From Bacteroidales bacterium (GTDB lineage: Bacteria > Bacteroidota > Bacteroidia > Bacteroidales > UBA6680), in assembly GCA_025210735.1 (NCBI GenBank), contig JAOARD010000076.1:124001-188000 (forward strand): DNA of 64,000 nucleotides, in the 5' to 3' direction. The notes under the pieces are model-generated. The model saw nothing but the letters and a program-made list of their open reading frames with translations. It was not told the origin of the DNA and did not search any database. Made by a program: the position numbers and the translations under genes. Positions 10,243 through 19,552 of the stretch are shown piece by piece. Numbering within the stretch: the stretch's first letter is position 1; each line of letters opens with the position of its first letter.

Positions 10243-10273
10243 TTGTAAGAGGAACCACAACAGAATACTTTTG
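10243..10273 (+). promoter_or_regulatory. Promoter of the sdhCAB operon
   Basis: TACTTTTG at 10266-10273 matches TAnnTTTG, with TTG at 10243-10245 at the right distance for the -33 element. The leader to the sdhC ATG is about 35 bases. Confidence 0.6.
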
Positions 10274-10313
10274 CAGCTTAATCAACTAAAGAGATTATTA
10301 AATAGTAAATTTT

Positions 10314-10982
10314 ATGAGCAAATTTATCACATCATCCATTGGCAAAAAGGTCATAATGAGTCTTAGCGGACTATTCCTTATGGTCTTTTTGGTAGTTCAC
10401 TTAACTGTGAATTGTTTCTTATTTGCCGGAGCCGACGCGTTTAATACCGCGGCTAACTTTATGGTTACTAATCCTATCATCAAGGTTGTAGAGCCAATTC
10501 TTGCTTTAGGATTCATTATTCACATTGCCTGGAGTATTGTAATTACAATCCAGAATATGAGAGCAAGACCTGTTGGGTATAATAAACTTAACCAGGGTAA
10601 AAACAGTACATTTGCATCAAGAAACATGTTTGTTCTTGGCGGACTGGTACTATCTTTTCTGGCAATTCACATTGCTAACTTCTATGTGAAGATAAAATTC
10701 ACTCATGAAGTTGGTGAAGCTATTGTTGATGGTGTTGCTATGCACGACACTTATACACTTGTAACAAGTCTGTTTACAGTATGGTGGTACGTTGTAATCT
10801 ACGTTATTGGCGCTATTTTCCTTGGATTCCACCTTTCTCACGGATTCTGGTCAGCATTCCAGACAATAGGATTCAGCAACGATATCTGGAGAAAAAGACT
10901 TAATAACATCGGAAGAGCATATGCTGTTATCGTTGCAGGAGGTTTCGCTCTTATTCCGGTTTACTTCCATTTCGTACAATAA
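10314..10982 (+). CDS. sdhC: Succinate dehydrogenase/fumarate reductase cytochrome b subunit (b558 type)
   Basis: The 222-aa protein has five hydrophobic helices and conserved histidines (MVFLVVHLTVNCFLF, GFIIHIAWSIVI, FLAIHIANFYV, GFHLSHGFWSAF). This is the pattern of the single-subunit, di-heme type B membrane anchor. It passes electrons between menaquinone and the flavoprotein/iron-sulfur subunits at the cytoplasmic membrane. The start MSKFITSSIGKKVIMSLSG is typical. First gene of sdhC-A-B, 21 bases before sdhA. Confidence 0.93.
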   Translation: MSKFITSSIGKKVIMSLSGLFLMVFLVVHLTVNCFLFAGADAFNTAANFMVTNPIIKVVEPILALGFIIHIAWSIVITIQNMRARPVGYNKLNQGKNSTFASRNMFVLGGLVLSFLAIHIANFYVKIKFTHEVGEAIVDGVAMHDTYTLVTSLFTVWWYVVIYVIGAIFLGFHLSHGFWSAFQTIGFSNDIWRKRLNNIGRAYAVIVAGGFALIPVYFHFVQ

Positions 10983-11003
10983 TCTGTAAAGAGAATTTTA
11001 GTT

Positions 11004-12944
11004 ATGACAAAATTAAATTCAAATATACCTGGTGGTCCAATTAAGGACAAGTGGACTAACCATAAGGCAAACATAAATGTAGTAAGTCCGGCAAACAAGC
11101 GTAAACTGGACATTATAATAGTAGGAACAGGACTTGCAGGAGCTTCTGCTGCATCATCGCTTGCAGAGCTTGGATACAACGTAAAACTATTCTGTATTCA
11201 GGATAGCCCGCGCCGTGCACACAGTATTGCTGCACAGGGTGGTATCAACGCTGCTAAAAACTATCAGAACGACAACGATAGTGTTTATCGTCTGTTCTAC
11301 GATACTGTAAAAGGGGGTGACTACCGTGCACGCGAGGCAAACGTATACCGTCTTGCTGAGGTTAGTGGTAGCATTATAGACCAGTGTGTGGCTCAGGGTG
11401 TACCATTTGCCCGTGATTACGGTGGGTTACTTGACAACAGATCGTTTGGTGGAGTACTTGTATCGCGTACATTCTATGCCCGCGGACAGACCGGACAGCA
11501 GCTTCTTTTAGGTGCATACAGCGCACTTAACCGCCAGATTGGTAAAGGAAGCGTTAAGATGTACAACCGTCATGAGATGCTTGATGTTGTTACTATTGAT
11601 GGTAAAGCAAGAGGTATTATTACACGTAACCTTGTTACAGGAGAGATTGAGCGCCACGGTGCACACGCTGTTGTTATTGGATCAGGTGGATATGGTAACG
11701 TATTCTTCCTTTCTACAAATGCAATGAACAGTAACACCAGTGCAGCATGGCAGATATATAAAAAGGGTGCAATGTTCGCAAACCCTTGTTTCACTCAAAT
11801 TCACCCAACATGTATTCCGGTACACGGTGAGCAGCAGAGTAAACTAACACTTATGAGTGAGAGTTTAAGAAACGATGGTAGAATTTGGGTACCTAAAAAG
11901 ATGGAGGATGTAGAGAAACTTCGTAAGAAAGAGATACGTCCGGCAGATATTAAAGAGGAAGACAGAGATTACTATCTAGAGCGCAGATATCCTGCATATG
12001 GTAACCTTGTACCACGTGACGTTGCATCACGTGCTGCAAAAGAGCGTTGCGATGCCGGTTTTGGTGTTAACGAGACAGGTAAAGCGGTATTCCTTGATTT
12101 TGCTACTGCTATCAATCGTCTTGGTAAAGATGTAATTGAGGCACGTTACGGTAACCTTTTCCAGATGTACGAAAAGATTACTGACGACAACCCTTACGAG
12201 ACTCCAATGCAGATTTATCCTGCAATTCACTACACAATGGGTGGTACATGGGTTGATTATAACCTTATGACAACCGTTCCGGGTCTTTACTCTATTGGTG
12301 AGGCTAACTTCTCAGATCACGGAGGAAACCGTCTTGGTGCTTCTGCTCTTATGCAGGGTCTTGCTGATGGTTACTTTGTACTTCCGTATACAATTGGCGA
12401 TTACCTGTCAAACGAGATACAGACTCCGAAGATTGACACTGAGCGTCCTGAATTTAAAGAGGCGGAAGAGGCTGTTAAGCAGAAGATCACTAAACTTATC
12501 AACAACAACGGTAAAAAATCTGTTGACTCAATTCACAAAGAGCTTGGTAAGATTATGTGGGATCATGTTGGTATGGCAAGAAACGAGGCTGGTCTTAATA
12601 AAGCAATTGAGCAAATTCAGGAGCTTAAGAAAGATTTCTGGACAAATGTTGTTGTTCCGGGAACAAGCGACGAGTTCAACCAGGAGCTTGAGAAAGCAAT
12701 TCGTCTTGCAGACTTTATTGAGCTTGGTGAGCTTATGGCACGCGATGCTCTTAACAGATCAGAGTCTTGTGGAGGTCACTTCAGAGAGGAGTCTTGCACA
12801 CCAGATGGTGAGGCACAGAGAAAAGATGACGAATTTGCTTACGTAAGTGTGTGGGAGCACAAAGGCGAAAAAGAGGAGCCTGCACTACACAAAGAGGAGC
12901 TTAAATTCGAAGAAGTTGAGCTTAAGCAGAGAAGTTACAAGTAA
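11004..12944 (+). CDS. sdhA: Succinate dehydrogenase/fumarate reductase flavoprotein subunit
   Basis: The 646-aa catalytic subunit carries covalent FAD. The Rossmann motif is near residues 37-50 ([14 protein letters not shown]). The flavin-attachment region reads [15 protein letters not shown], where the histidine just before it is the expected covalent ligand. Active-site blocks include [17 protein letters not shown] and [19 protein letters not shown], and the C-terminal Arg-rich region is present. Operon context and a b558 anchor point to a menaquinone enzyme. Sequence alone does not decide between succinate oxidation and fumarate reduction; in Bacteroidales the reductive direction is usual. 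Confidence 0.95.
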   Translation: MTKLNSNIPGGPIKDKWTNHKANINVVSPANKRKLDIIIVGTGLAGASAASSLAELGYNVKLFCIQDSPRRAHSIAAQGGINAAKNYQNDNDSVYRLFYDTVKGGDYRAREANVYRLAEVSGSIIDQCVAQGVPFARDYGGLLDNRSFGGVLVSRTFYARGQTGQQLLLGAYSALNRQIGKGSVKMYNRHEMLDVVTIDGKARGIITRNLVTGEIERHGAHAVVIGSGGYGNVFFLSTNAMNSNTSAAWQIYKKGAMFANPCFTQIHPTCIPVHGEQQSKLTLMSESLRNDGRIWVPKKMEDVEKLRKKEIRPADIKEEDRDYYLERRYPAYGNLVPRDVASRAAKERCDAGFGVNETGKAVFLDFATAINRLGKDVIEARYGNLFQMYEKITDDNPYETPMQIYPAIHYTMGGTWVDYNLMTTVPGLYSIGEANFSDHGGNRLGASALMQGLADGYFVLPYTIGDYLSNEIQTPKIDTERPEFKEAEEAVKQKITKLINNNGKKSVDSIHKELGKIMWDHVGMARNEAGLNKAIEQIQELKKDFWTNVVVPGTSDEFNQELEKAIRLADFIELGELMARDALNRSESCGGHFREESCTPDGEAQRKDDEFAYVSVWEHKGEKEEPALHKEELKFEEVELKQRSYK

Positions 12945-12970
12945 TTGTCACCCGTTTAAAAGAGAAGAAA

Positions 12971-13714
12971 ATGAATCTTAAAATAAAGGTATGGCGCCAG
13001 AAAAACGCCAAAGCAAAAGGAGGATTTGAAACATACGATATAAAAGACGTATCTCCTGACAGCTCATTCCTTGAGATGCTTGACATCCTTAATGAGCAAC
13101 TTATAAACGAAGGTAAAGAGCCTGTTGCTTTTGACCACGATTGCCGCGAGGGTATCTGCGGAATGTGTAGCCTGTTCATCAACGGACGTGCTCACGGACC
13201 GGATGACGATGTAACTACTTGTCAGCTTCATATGCGTAAGTTCAAGGATGGCGAAACTGTTACAATTGAGCCATGGAGATCGGGAGCATTCCCTGTAATT
13301 AAGGATCTTGTTGTAGACAGAAACGCTTTTGAAAAAATTATGCACTCAGGAGGATTTGTATCTGTTAACACAGGTGGTGTACCAGATGGTAACGCTATAC
13401 TTATCCCAAAAGAGGATGCTGACGAGGCAATGGATGCTGCTGCTTGTATTGGTTGCGGTGCATGTGTTGCAACATGTAAAAACTCATCGGCAATGCTATT
13501 TGTTGCTGCTAAAGTATCGCAGTTTGCTAAACTACCTCAGGGTAAACCAGAAGCTGCACGCAGAGCAAGAAACATGGTTGCTAAAATGGATGAACTTGGT
13601 TTTGGTGGTTGTACAAACACCGGAGCTTGTGAGGCTGAGTGTCCTAAAGGAATCTCTATCTCACACATTGCACGCCTTAACAGAGAGTATCTTAAAGCAA
13701 AGATTAAAGAGTAA
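12971..13714 (+). CDS. sdhB: Succinate dehydrogenase/fumarate reductase iron-sulfur subunit
   Basis: The 247-aa protein has a [2Fe-2S] ferredoxin domain with cysteines 58, 63, 66 and 84 ([10 protein letters not shown], then TTC). A C-terminal bundle holds the other two clusters, with [12 protein letters not shown] and [16 protein letters not shown]. It carries electrons from FAD of SdhA to the heme/quinone of SdhC. It ends the operon, 26 bases after sdhA, with a terminator 30 bases downstream. Confidence 0.95.
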   Translation: MNLKIKVWRQKNAKAKGGFETYDIKDVSPDSSFLEMLDILNEQLINEGKEPVAFDHDCREGICGMCSLFINGRAHGPDDDVTTCQLHMRKFKDGETVTIEPWRSGAFPVIKDLVVDRNAFEKIMHSGGFVSVNTGGVPDGNAILIPKEDADEAMDAAACIGCGACVATCKNSSAMLFVAAKVSQFAKLPQGKPEAARRARNMVAKMDELGFGGCTNTGACEAECPKGISISHIARLNREYLKAKIKE

Positions 13715-13743
13715 TTTCAACATACACATACTAATCCATACAA

Positions 13744-13776
13744 AAGAGCAGTCAATACCGGGCTGCTCTTTTTTTG
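13744..13776 (+). terminator. Terminator of sdhCAB
   Basis: Arms AAGAGCAG (13744-13751) and CTGCTCTT (13763-13770) pair perfectly around an 11-base loop and run into seven or more T. Confidence 0.85.
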
Positions 13777-13790
13777 TTATAAATATTGAT

Positions 13791-13824
13791 AAAAAAAGCT
13801 CCGGGAAAAACATATCCCGAAGCT
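13791..13824 (-). terminator. Minus-strand terminator facing sdhB
   Basis: On the minus strand AGCTTCGGGA (13824-13815) pairs with TCCCGGAGCT (13806-13797), with one mismatch, followed by T7. It would end transcripts from the antitoxin/toxin-remnant locus. A near-identical hairpin recurs at 17088-17119. Confidence 0.75.
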
Positions 13825-13893
13825 ATATTATATAAGGAATAAGATACAACTCTTTGTAATTAATTCACTGTCTTATAAGGTCTATAGTCTTAT

Positions 13894-13987
13894 TTATTCA
13901 AATAACTCTTTTATTGTTTTCATTGGTAAGAACATCTTCCCGCTATCATGCAGTATTAAACTTAACACCAAGCGGAATAGTAAAACA
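13894..13987 (-). pseudogene. Remnant of a GNAT-type toxin C-terminus (TacT-like partner of DUF1778)
   Basis: Directly after the DUF1778 antitoxin stop, the minus strand encodes only about 30 codons ending SGKMFLPMKTIKELFE-stop (stop 13896-13894). This is the ending typical of GNAT toxins paired with DUF1778 antitoxins. A shifted frame just upstream reads IPLGVKFNTA, which fits the preceding GNAT strand, so a frameshift separates the pieces. The N-terminal acetyl-CoA-binding part is absent. I infer the toxin was lost by deletion. Confidence rests on the short C-terminal motif and genomic position. Confidence 0.6.
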
Positions 13988-13989
13988 AC

Positions 13990-14274
13990 CTATTTCGAGA
14001 TCAGTTTATTATATGTCTTCTTTGCATCAAGCAGATCTTTGTTTGGTTTTAGTGGATTCACTAAAGCATCAAAAAACACCTCTTTATCCTTCTGCGATGC
14101 AATAATTTTTTCTCTCTCCTCAATAATCTCTTTAGTCTTACTTTGTACTGTAGCAATAACAAAATCGGTTAAATTCCGGTATCCACCCAACAAAGCAGCT
14201 CTCTCAAATAACTGCTTTTGTTCCTTAAACAGCCTTGCATCAAATCTTGCGTTTCCCTGATCTAATGTTCCCAT
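13990..14274 (-). CDS. DUF1778 (TacA-like) antitoxin, apparently orphan
   Basis: A 94-aa ribbon-helix-helix antitoxin. It has ARFDARLFKEQKQLFERAA (first strand and helix), GGYRNLTDFVIATV (second helix), and the toxin-binding tail with FFDALVNPLKPNKDLLDA. Such proteins neutralise GNAT toxins that acetylate aminoacyl-tRNAs and repress their own operon. Downstream only a fragment of the toxin remains. A TATTTTTG box lies at 14296-14289 on this strand, very close to the ATG. Confidence 0.82.
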   Translation of the reverse strand: MGTLDQGNARFDARLFKEQKQLFERAALLGGYRNLTDFVIATVQSKTKEIIEEREKIIASQKDKEVFFDALVNPLKPNKDLLDAKKTYNKLISK

Positions 14275-14566
14275 ATCTTATTTTTTTACAAAAATACAGA
14301 AGATACTTGTGTTATTAAGTATTATGTATAAAAATTACAGCAATGTATTGTATACAACCTTTTTGACATTGAGAATAAATAGCTATCTGTACACTATTTC
14401 CCTTTTAGCTTCAAGTCTTTTTCTTGAATTTCCAAGCTGCCTGTATACCTTCACCCAATTGTTTTTGTTATCGCATTCAAAAAACAGTCTATAATCTTGT
14501 CCCTTATTCTAGCCTGCTTTATACACGTCTCCAAAATATTTTTACCATTATAGTACGTTTTTAAAA

Positions 14567-15223
14567 TCAGAGCTTTGTTATCATCTTAGGGTTCTGCTCA
14601 AATTCAAGGTCTATAAAATCAACCCAGGGTTCAATCATAATTTTACCATCATCAGTTGTTATTAATTCATAAGCCTCTTGGTTTATTCCATATATCAATC
14701 TATAAATTAACTCTCCATTAGATATATCTGTAGGCTCCAGAATAGGATCTGCTACTATAATAACAGCTTTCATATTTTCAGTTTGGTACTTCTCATCCAG
14801 ATAATAAACAGCAATCCCCGAGAATAAATCTAACCTTATTTTCTGCGATAAAATGGAACCAGCAATATGCGAAACCAGAATTTTACACTTATCTAAATCA
14901 ACTTCATCCTGATTAGAGGCTTTAAAAGATAACTCATACCCACTGTTTTTACCAAAAAACATTGTAATAAATGCTAAATGATCTTTATCCTCGTACACCT
15001 CAATCAAATCTACACAAGACATTGCCTCATCTAAACCTTTAATATTAGATAAGCCAAGTTTTTTCAATACTACAAGAGACGATGCATCAGGCTCAAAATA
15101 ACTTTTTAATGGGCTTTGAGAATATACTTTTGAAATAACAGATAAGGTCTCATTAACCACATCTATAGCTGTTTCATCACTAATTGATAATTCAGCAATT
15201 ATACTTTCTAAATTCTTATTCAT
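14567..15223 (-). CDS. Hypothetical protein, 218 aa
   Basis: I do not recognise a family. The protein is acidic and mixed alpha/beta, with no signal peptide or membrane segment. Visible features are an N-terminal helical part (ESIIAELSISDETAIDVV), a central strand-rich part, and an aromatic/acidic tail (MIEPWVDFIDLEFEQN). The frame is intact with a normal start. It stands alone between about 290 and 310 bases of non-coding DNA. The 14275-14566 gap holds no gene I can support. Confidence 0.55.
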   Translation of the reverse strand: MNKNLESIIAELSISDETAIDVVNETLSVISKVYSQSPLKSYFEPDASSLVVLKKLGLSNIKGLDEAMSCVDLIEVYEDKDHLAFITMFFGKNSGYELSFKASNQDEVDLDKCKILVSHIAGSILSQKIRLDLFSGIAVYYLDEKYQTENMKAVIIVADPILEPTDISNGELIYRLIYGINQEAYELITTDDGKIMIEPWVDFIDLEFEQNPKMITKL

Positions 15224-15380
15224 TACACTATCTTGTCTTTGGGAGATTAACTACACAGACCTGTTTTGTCTTATATCTTCAAATCCTCCTGTCTAATTCA
15301 TATCATCTACACTAACGAAAAAATTTAAAAACCTGAATCTATAAACCAACCATTTCAATTTATTAAGTCAATAATTTAGG

Positions 15381-15425
15381 GGTATAATAACATGCTAATT
15401 TAACATTATTCATATATAATTAACA
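15381..15425. repeat. Dispersed intergenic repeat, copy 1
   Basis: This is the only recognisable content of the 15224-15529 gap. The core ATGCTAATTTA is followed by an ATTATTCAT-like stretch and a TAATTAAC-like end. It aligns over about 46 bases with 23194-23239 and more loosely with 26460-26507. Confidence 0.5.
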
Positions 15426-15529
15426 TCCCTCCTAAGTATATACTGCATTTATGACAACTATAGATATTTTGATTTATCTGTAAAAGATTTGACAGACAGT
15501 ATACATGAGGGTCTATGTTAGAAATAGCA

Positions 15530-16813
15530 TTATTTAACGTTTGCTCTGTTTATAATTAATGATGCAAAATACTTTACGCCAATTCTTATACTCTCTTCAT
15601 CAACTGCAAAATTGGGAGAATGAGGCATTGATATTAACCCTTTATCAGAATTTGAACCACCCAGTAAGAAGTAGACTCCTGGCACATGTTGTTGAAAGTA
15701 AGAGAAATCATCGTTAAAGAAAGGAATCTGACCATAATCAGGGATTATACTTTTACCGCCATAAACCTCACCTATCAGGTTAAGCGCACTCTCTGTAAGT
15801 TCCTTATTGTTAATCACTCCCGGATCTTCTGATGTATACTCTATGCCAATAAATTTGTCCTTGTATTCTGAATTAAGGATTTGTTGCTCTGCCTTAATAA
15901 GAATACTGTCAAGATTCAATCTGTCTGTTTCATAAAGAACCGACTCAAACAGATATCTGTCATTTAACTCTGTAACCCTAAAATTATCTCTGATAATCAA
16001 ATAATCCTGATAACTATTATCAGGGCTGAATATTCCTATCTCGGGATGAGATAGATTTTGTAGTTCCCATGGTTTGCTTTCTGATTTAGCGCGCGATAAA
16101 TCTCTGGCAATGGCAGTTGTGAGTTCCTTTACACTATCAACCGGAACACCCTTCTTAAAAGATACTCTAATCCTGCGCATATATGTAAACACCTCATCTG
16201 GTTTGGTTGAGATAGTACCAGTTGGTATCGGAAACATATGCAGACCGTATATCTCATCGGGTGTTATTATATCAAACAAACCATCCTTAATCATTAATTT
16301 AGCTCCTTCAAAACTCTCCTCCGAAGGCTGAAACAGAAAATATACAGTCCCATTCAGTTCATCCTTTATATCAGATAGAACATTGGCAATACCCAGTGCA
16401 ATGGTTGTATGCACATCATGTCCGCAAATATGCCTTACCCCTGCTCTCTTTGAGGCAAACTCTACAACATCCGGAAAGTTTGTACTGAATGCATCAATGT
16501 CAGCCCGCCAAGCTATCTTCTTACCTTGTTTACCACCTTTCAGAATCCCTACAACTCCATAACCACCAACACCTGTTTTAACCTCTAAACCAAGATCAAG
16601 CAAATACTCTTCAATCTTCTTTGATGTTCTCTGCTCCTTACCGGATAGTTCCGGATACATATGAAAATCTCTCCTGATCTCTACCAGACTATCAAATATC
16701 TCATCTGCACGGTTTTTAACTAAGTCATGAATTGATGTCTCTGTAATACTACTCTGTCCGTATAGTGTGAATCCGAAGATTAATCCAATAATAATAAAAA
16801 CTCCTTTTTGCAT
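15530..16813 (-). CDS. Secreted M20-family metallopeptidase/amidohydrolase
   Basis: The 427-aa product has a signal peptide (residues 1-19, ending LYGQ). It carries the M20D amidohydrolase signatures: RRDFHMYPELSGKE, WRADIDAF, RHICGHDVHTTIALGIA (catalytic/metal region), FLFQPSEESFEGAK (general base Glu) and a late MPHSPNFAVDEESIRIG. Family members deacylate N-acyl amino acids or act on indole-acetyl-amino acid or hippurate-like substrates; which one cannot be read here. The signal peptide suggests a periplasmic enzyme. Monocistronic. Confidence 0.85.
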   Translation of the reverse strand: MQKGVFIIIGLIFGFTLYGQSSITETSIHDLVKNRADEIFDSLVEIRRDFHMYPELSGKEQRTSKKIEEYLLDLGLEVKTGVGGYGVVGILKGGKQGKKIAWRADIDAFSTNFPDVVEFASKRAGVRHICGHDVHTTIALGIANVLSDIKDELNGTVYFLFQPSEESFEGAKLMIKDGLFDIITPDEIYGLHMFPIPTGTISTKPDEVFTYMRRIRVSFKKGVPVDSVKELTTAIARDLSRAKSESKPWELQNLSHPEIGIFSPDNSYQDYLIIRDNFRVTELNDRYLFESVLYETDRLNLDSILIKAEQQILNSEYKDKFIGIEYTSEDPGVINNKELTESALNLIGEVYGGKSIIPDYGQIPFFNDDFSYFQQHVPGVYFLLGGSNSDKGLISMPHSPNFAVDEESIRIGVKYFASLIINRANVK

Positions 16814-17087
16814 ATGTCTCTTTCTTTTAGATGATCAGATGGAACTTTGTTTATACTCCCATATCTATATTTGTGCCCAATTTGGATATACGGGTTGCAT
16901 TTTAGTTTAACTATTTTTTTGGGAATACTAACAGATGCAATATCTGTTATATCACTATCCGCTATCTCCCAATAAGATTGAGCTGAATAGTGATTCAAAT
17001 CTTTTTTTTGCGAAACAGTGTGTGTAGAGGTTATTAATGGATTTATTGTAGATAGCTGTTAACTATTTTTGGTATCTGTACTGGAAT

Positions 17088-17119
17088 AAAAAAGCTCCGA
17101 GAAAACTAATCCCGAAGCT
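17088..17119 (-). terminator. Minus-strand terminator, twin of 13791-13824
   Basis: On the minus strand, AGCTTCGGG (17119-17111) pairs with the CTCGGAGCT arm (17101-17093), followed by T6. It closes the small membrane gene(s) at 17213-17734. The rest of 16814-17212 shows no gene I can support. Confidence 0.65.
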
Positions 17120-17212
17120 ATATTTTATAGAAAAGCAGATACAATACTCTGCCCTAATAATATTAATCCAAACATAATAAAGAAGAAGCCTGTATAAACA
17201 TTCCATCTGTTA

Positions 17213-17340
17213 TTAATGATCTTTAATTTCTTCAGGATCAGGAGCTTTAATGTAAGCTACAATTTTATGATAATAATTGAAAACCATAAAAGCCCCTAAA
17301 GTGATAAAAACAAAAATTATTATATAAAATAACGGCTCCA
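17213..17340 (-). pseudogene. Small single-TM protein gene, apparently frameshifted
   Basis: One base after the TGA of the upstream membrane gene, an ATG at 17340 opens a 27-codon frame, MEPLFYIIIFVFITLGAFMV, which then stops. In another frame the sequence continues as NYYHKIVAYIKAPDPEEIKD and stops at 17213. Joined across a one-base deletion this is a plausible small membrane protein of about 43 aa with a charged tail. The coupling to the upstream stop supports a once-real gene. Confidence 0.4.
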
Positions 17341-17341
17341 T

Positions 17342-17734
17342 TCACAAAGCCAAAACAATACAAAGACTGTTAAATACCATCATAAATATCATATATATAT
17401 AGTATTCCCTTTTATCATACACATAAAAAAGTACACTTGATACAAAAGATATAATCCCTAGCACAGAAATAAGATTCTTTAAATATTCTGCCGAATAATA
17501 TACATGCATAACTGAAGAGCCTATAGACAGACTTATAAAGAACATTGTAAGAATACCTATTAACCTCTCTTCGGCAATGCTTTTTTTATTTATTAAAACA
17601 CCTAATGGAAAAAAGCAGAGTGCACTTAAAGAAGCTACAATAGTATATACAGTTGTAAAAGCACCACCTATTTTAACAGCAAAGAACAACATTACTGATA
17701 ATATTCCAAGAATAGCATAATTCAACTTATCCAT
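17342..17734 (-). CDS. Hypothetical membrane protein, four TM segments
   Basis: The 130-aa protein is nearly all hydrophobic helices, near residues 4-24, 29-50, 60-78 and 88-125, separated by short charged loops (NKKSIAEERL, YDKREYY). No family recognised. It lies 17 bases after the lipoprotein gene 17752-18429, so the two are probably co-transcribed. Confidence 0.6.
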   Translation of the reverse strand: MDKLNYAILGILSVMLFFAVKIGGAFTTVYTIVASLSALCFFPLGVLINKKSIAEERLIGILTMFFISLSIGSSVMHVYYSAEYLKNLISVLGIISFVSSVLFYVYDKREYYIYMIFMMVFNSLCIVLAL

Positions 17735-17751
17735 AATCTCAAGAATTAAAA

Positions 17752-18429
17752 TTACCCAAATATACAGTCAAAACCACATACTGCTGCCATTTGGGACATA
17801 GCAGGAGCAACATTTATGTAAAAAATTATTCTAGCAACTATATTGGAATTAGAGAGAGCTTTTGCTTTTTTATACATACAGCAATTATGACAAGAACGAC
17901 CTCTACAATCATCATGTATACGATCACTATTTACATCATCAAAATCAACAGTTTCAAGAAACTTTTTGTAAAAATACAACCGACTTATACAGTAGTTTTT
18001 AGAATCTCTTTCAATATTAAGATCTTCAATTTTATTGATGTATACTGCAGCAACCTGAGAAGCTAACATATTACCTCTATTATCCATTGAAATTTGAAAA
18101 CTATTAAATATTGATTTCTCATCTTCATTAGCTTCTCTTTCCGAAGTATTACCAATCGTATAAAAATCATTAATCAAACCGTCAACATACTCTTTTGGCT
18201 GATCTTTCCTACTTTCAAAATCATAGATTTTATTAAAAACTTCATCCAATTGAGAATTACATTGCATTACCTCTGCAATACCAGTCATAACTTCATTTTC
18301 GATGTTTATAAGTTCAGGTTTTAAATTATTAGTTTCTTTTAATTTAGTCTCCTCTTTATCACAAGATACAAACATAAATAGCGAACTCAGAAAAAATACA
18401 CTTAAAACAATTCTTAAAAAACTTTTCAT
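17752..18429 (-). CDS. Hypothetical lipoprotein, cysteine-rich C-terminus
   Basis: The 225-aa protein has a lipoprotein signal peptide with the lipobox FVSC at residues 20-23, followed by acidic DKEE. The body is helical. The C-terminal third has a cysteine cluster, DDCRGRSCHNCCMYKKAKA, and ends in GFDCIFG. The cysteines suggest disulfides outside the cytoplasm or metal binding; neither can be decided here. No family recognised. Confidence 0.6.
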   Translation of the reverse strand: MKSFLRIVLSVFFLSSLFMFVSCDKEETKLKETNNLKPELINIENEVMTGIAEVMQCNSQLDEVFNKIYDFESRKDQPKEYVDGLINDFYTIGNTSEREANEDEKSIFNSFQISMDNRGNMLASQVAAVYINKIEDLNIERDSKNYCISRLYFYKKFLETVDFDDVNSDRIHDDCRGRSCHNCCMYKKAKALSNSNIVARIIFYINVAPAMSQMAAVCGFDCIFG

Positions 18430-18634
18430 ATAGGTTATATTTCATATTTAGGTTAAAACCCAAAAATAAAAAACCAAAACCGTTAGGCGCATGCTTTTGC
18501 AATGTTATAAAACATGACATATACGATTATACAATCAGTATCAAAACCTGAATCTATATTTGTTGTTCTCCTGAATAAACAGCAATTATTCAAACCTCAT
18601 TTTACCTGTTGTTTTATCATGGTTTAGAATAGTG

Positions 18635-19498
18635 CTAATAAATGGTTTTCTGAGGTGGTGGAGGTGGTGGTTTTCGGTAAGTTTTCTCAATTTCTTCAAA
18701 TATTAACTCAGAATCTAATCGTTGTAATTCAGTCCATTTATAAATCTCTTTCAGATAATGGAATACAACATTTACTTCTATCGGTTCCTCCTGATGCCCA
18801 TAAACATGTAAGTATTCCCGAATTCCTTTATGATATATTATTAAACTTCTTGATTGCCCATCTGTATGATCAGCAAAATAGGCAGAGTCATACTTCTCAA
18901 AGTTCAATAAACCAATTTTTCCATTTATTAAATCCACAAGTTGTTGACTTAATTTCCCCTTATAACTTCCTTGTTTATCCGTGTATGCTAGCCCTTTAAA
19001 TAAAAAATCCCCGTTTGATATTATTTTTAATTCCATAGATGGGCAAAGCCCGTAACACATAGAGGTTTCAAACAGAAGCGAATCAAAATCAAAGTCAGAT
19101 AACTTTTTCAATCTGCAATACCTTAGAGTGTAATTTTTACAATCATTATAATCAACTATCAATGTATCATTTTCTATTGCAAACCTACCTAACGTATCAG
19201 TTTCATTAACAACTTCTCTAATAATAACTGGTTTCCATTTTATACTATCCCGGTATGAATAATCTCTGGATAACTTATCTCTACTCTTAAGAAAAATCGT
19301 ATCATTCTTAATTCAATATCTTTGAAAATCACCCCAGCCGTAGAGTCCAATTGTGGAATCAGTTATTATCAACTGAGATCCTGAGTCAACAGATATCCAA
19401 TCTCCCTTTAAGTCATATTTGCTTTCCGAGTCAGAACACCCTGCAAATACAAAAACTATTATTAATACGTATAGTATCTTTATCGTTTGTACCATCAC
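18635..19498 (-). pseudogene. DUF6438-like lipoprotein gene interrupted by an in-frame TGA
   Basis: The frame starts at 19498 with a lipoprotein signal (MMVQTIKILYVLIIVFVF, then AGCSDSES). It runs to GWGDFQRY, hits TGA at 19315-19313, and continues in the same frame without another stop for about 225 codons to 18635. The second part contains FETSMCYGLCPSMELKI and a GSYKGKLS-type strand, the signature of DUF6438 (CxGxCPxY-like), and ends in a proline run. TGA is a stop elsewhere in this window (recO), so recoding is unlikely. I read this as a recent nonsense mutation. Restart at a TTG near 19162 would lack the signal peptide. Confidence 0.65.
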
Positions 19499-19552
19499 AA
19501 TAATCCAACAAGTTCAGTTTATCAGCCAAATAGTTATACAATGTGTAATTTA

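Noticed and set aside
14309-14494. Plus-strand 61-codon frame downstream of the antitoxin region
   Set aside because: Low-complexity, start without context, no similarity; it occupies AT-rich intergenic DNA.
16780-16998. Minus-strand 72-codon reading frame upstream of the M20 peptidase
   Set aside because: It overlaps the signal-peptide region of a well-supported gene by 34 bases, has no recognisable start context and resembles no family.
19313-19315. TGA read as selenocysteine or a recoded codon in the DUF6438 gene
   Set aside because: No selenocysteine insertion element or selenoprotein family is recognisable, and TGA ends other genes here (for example recO).
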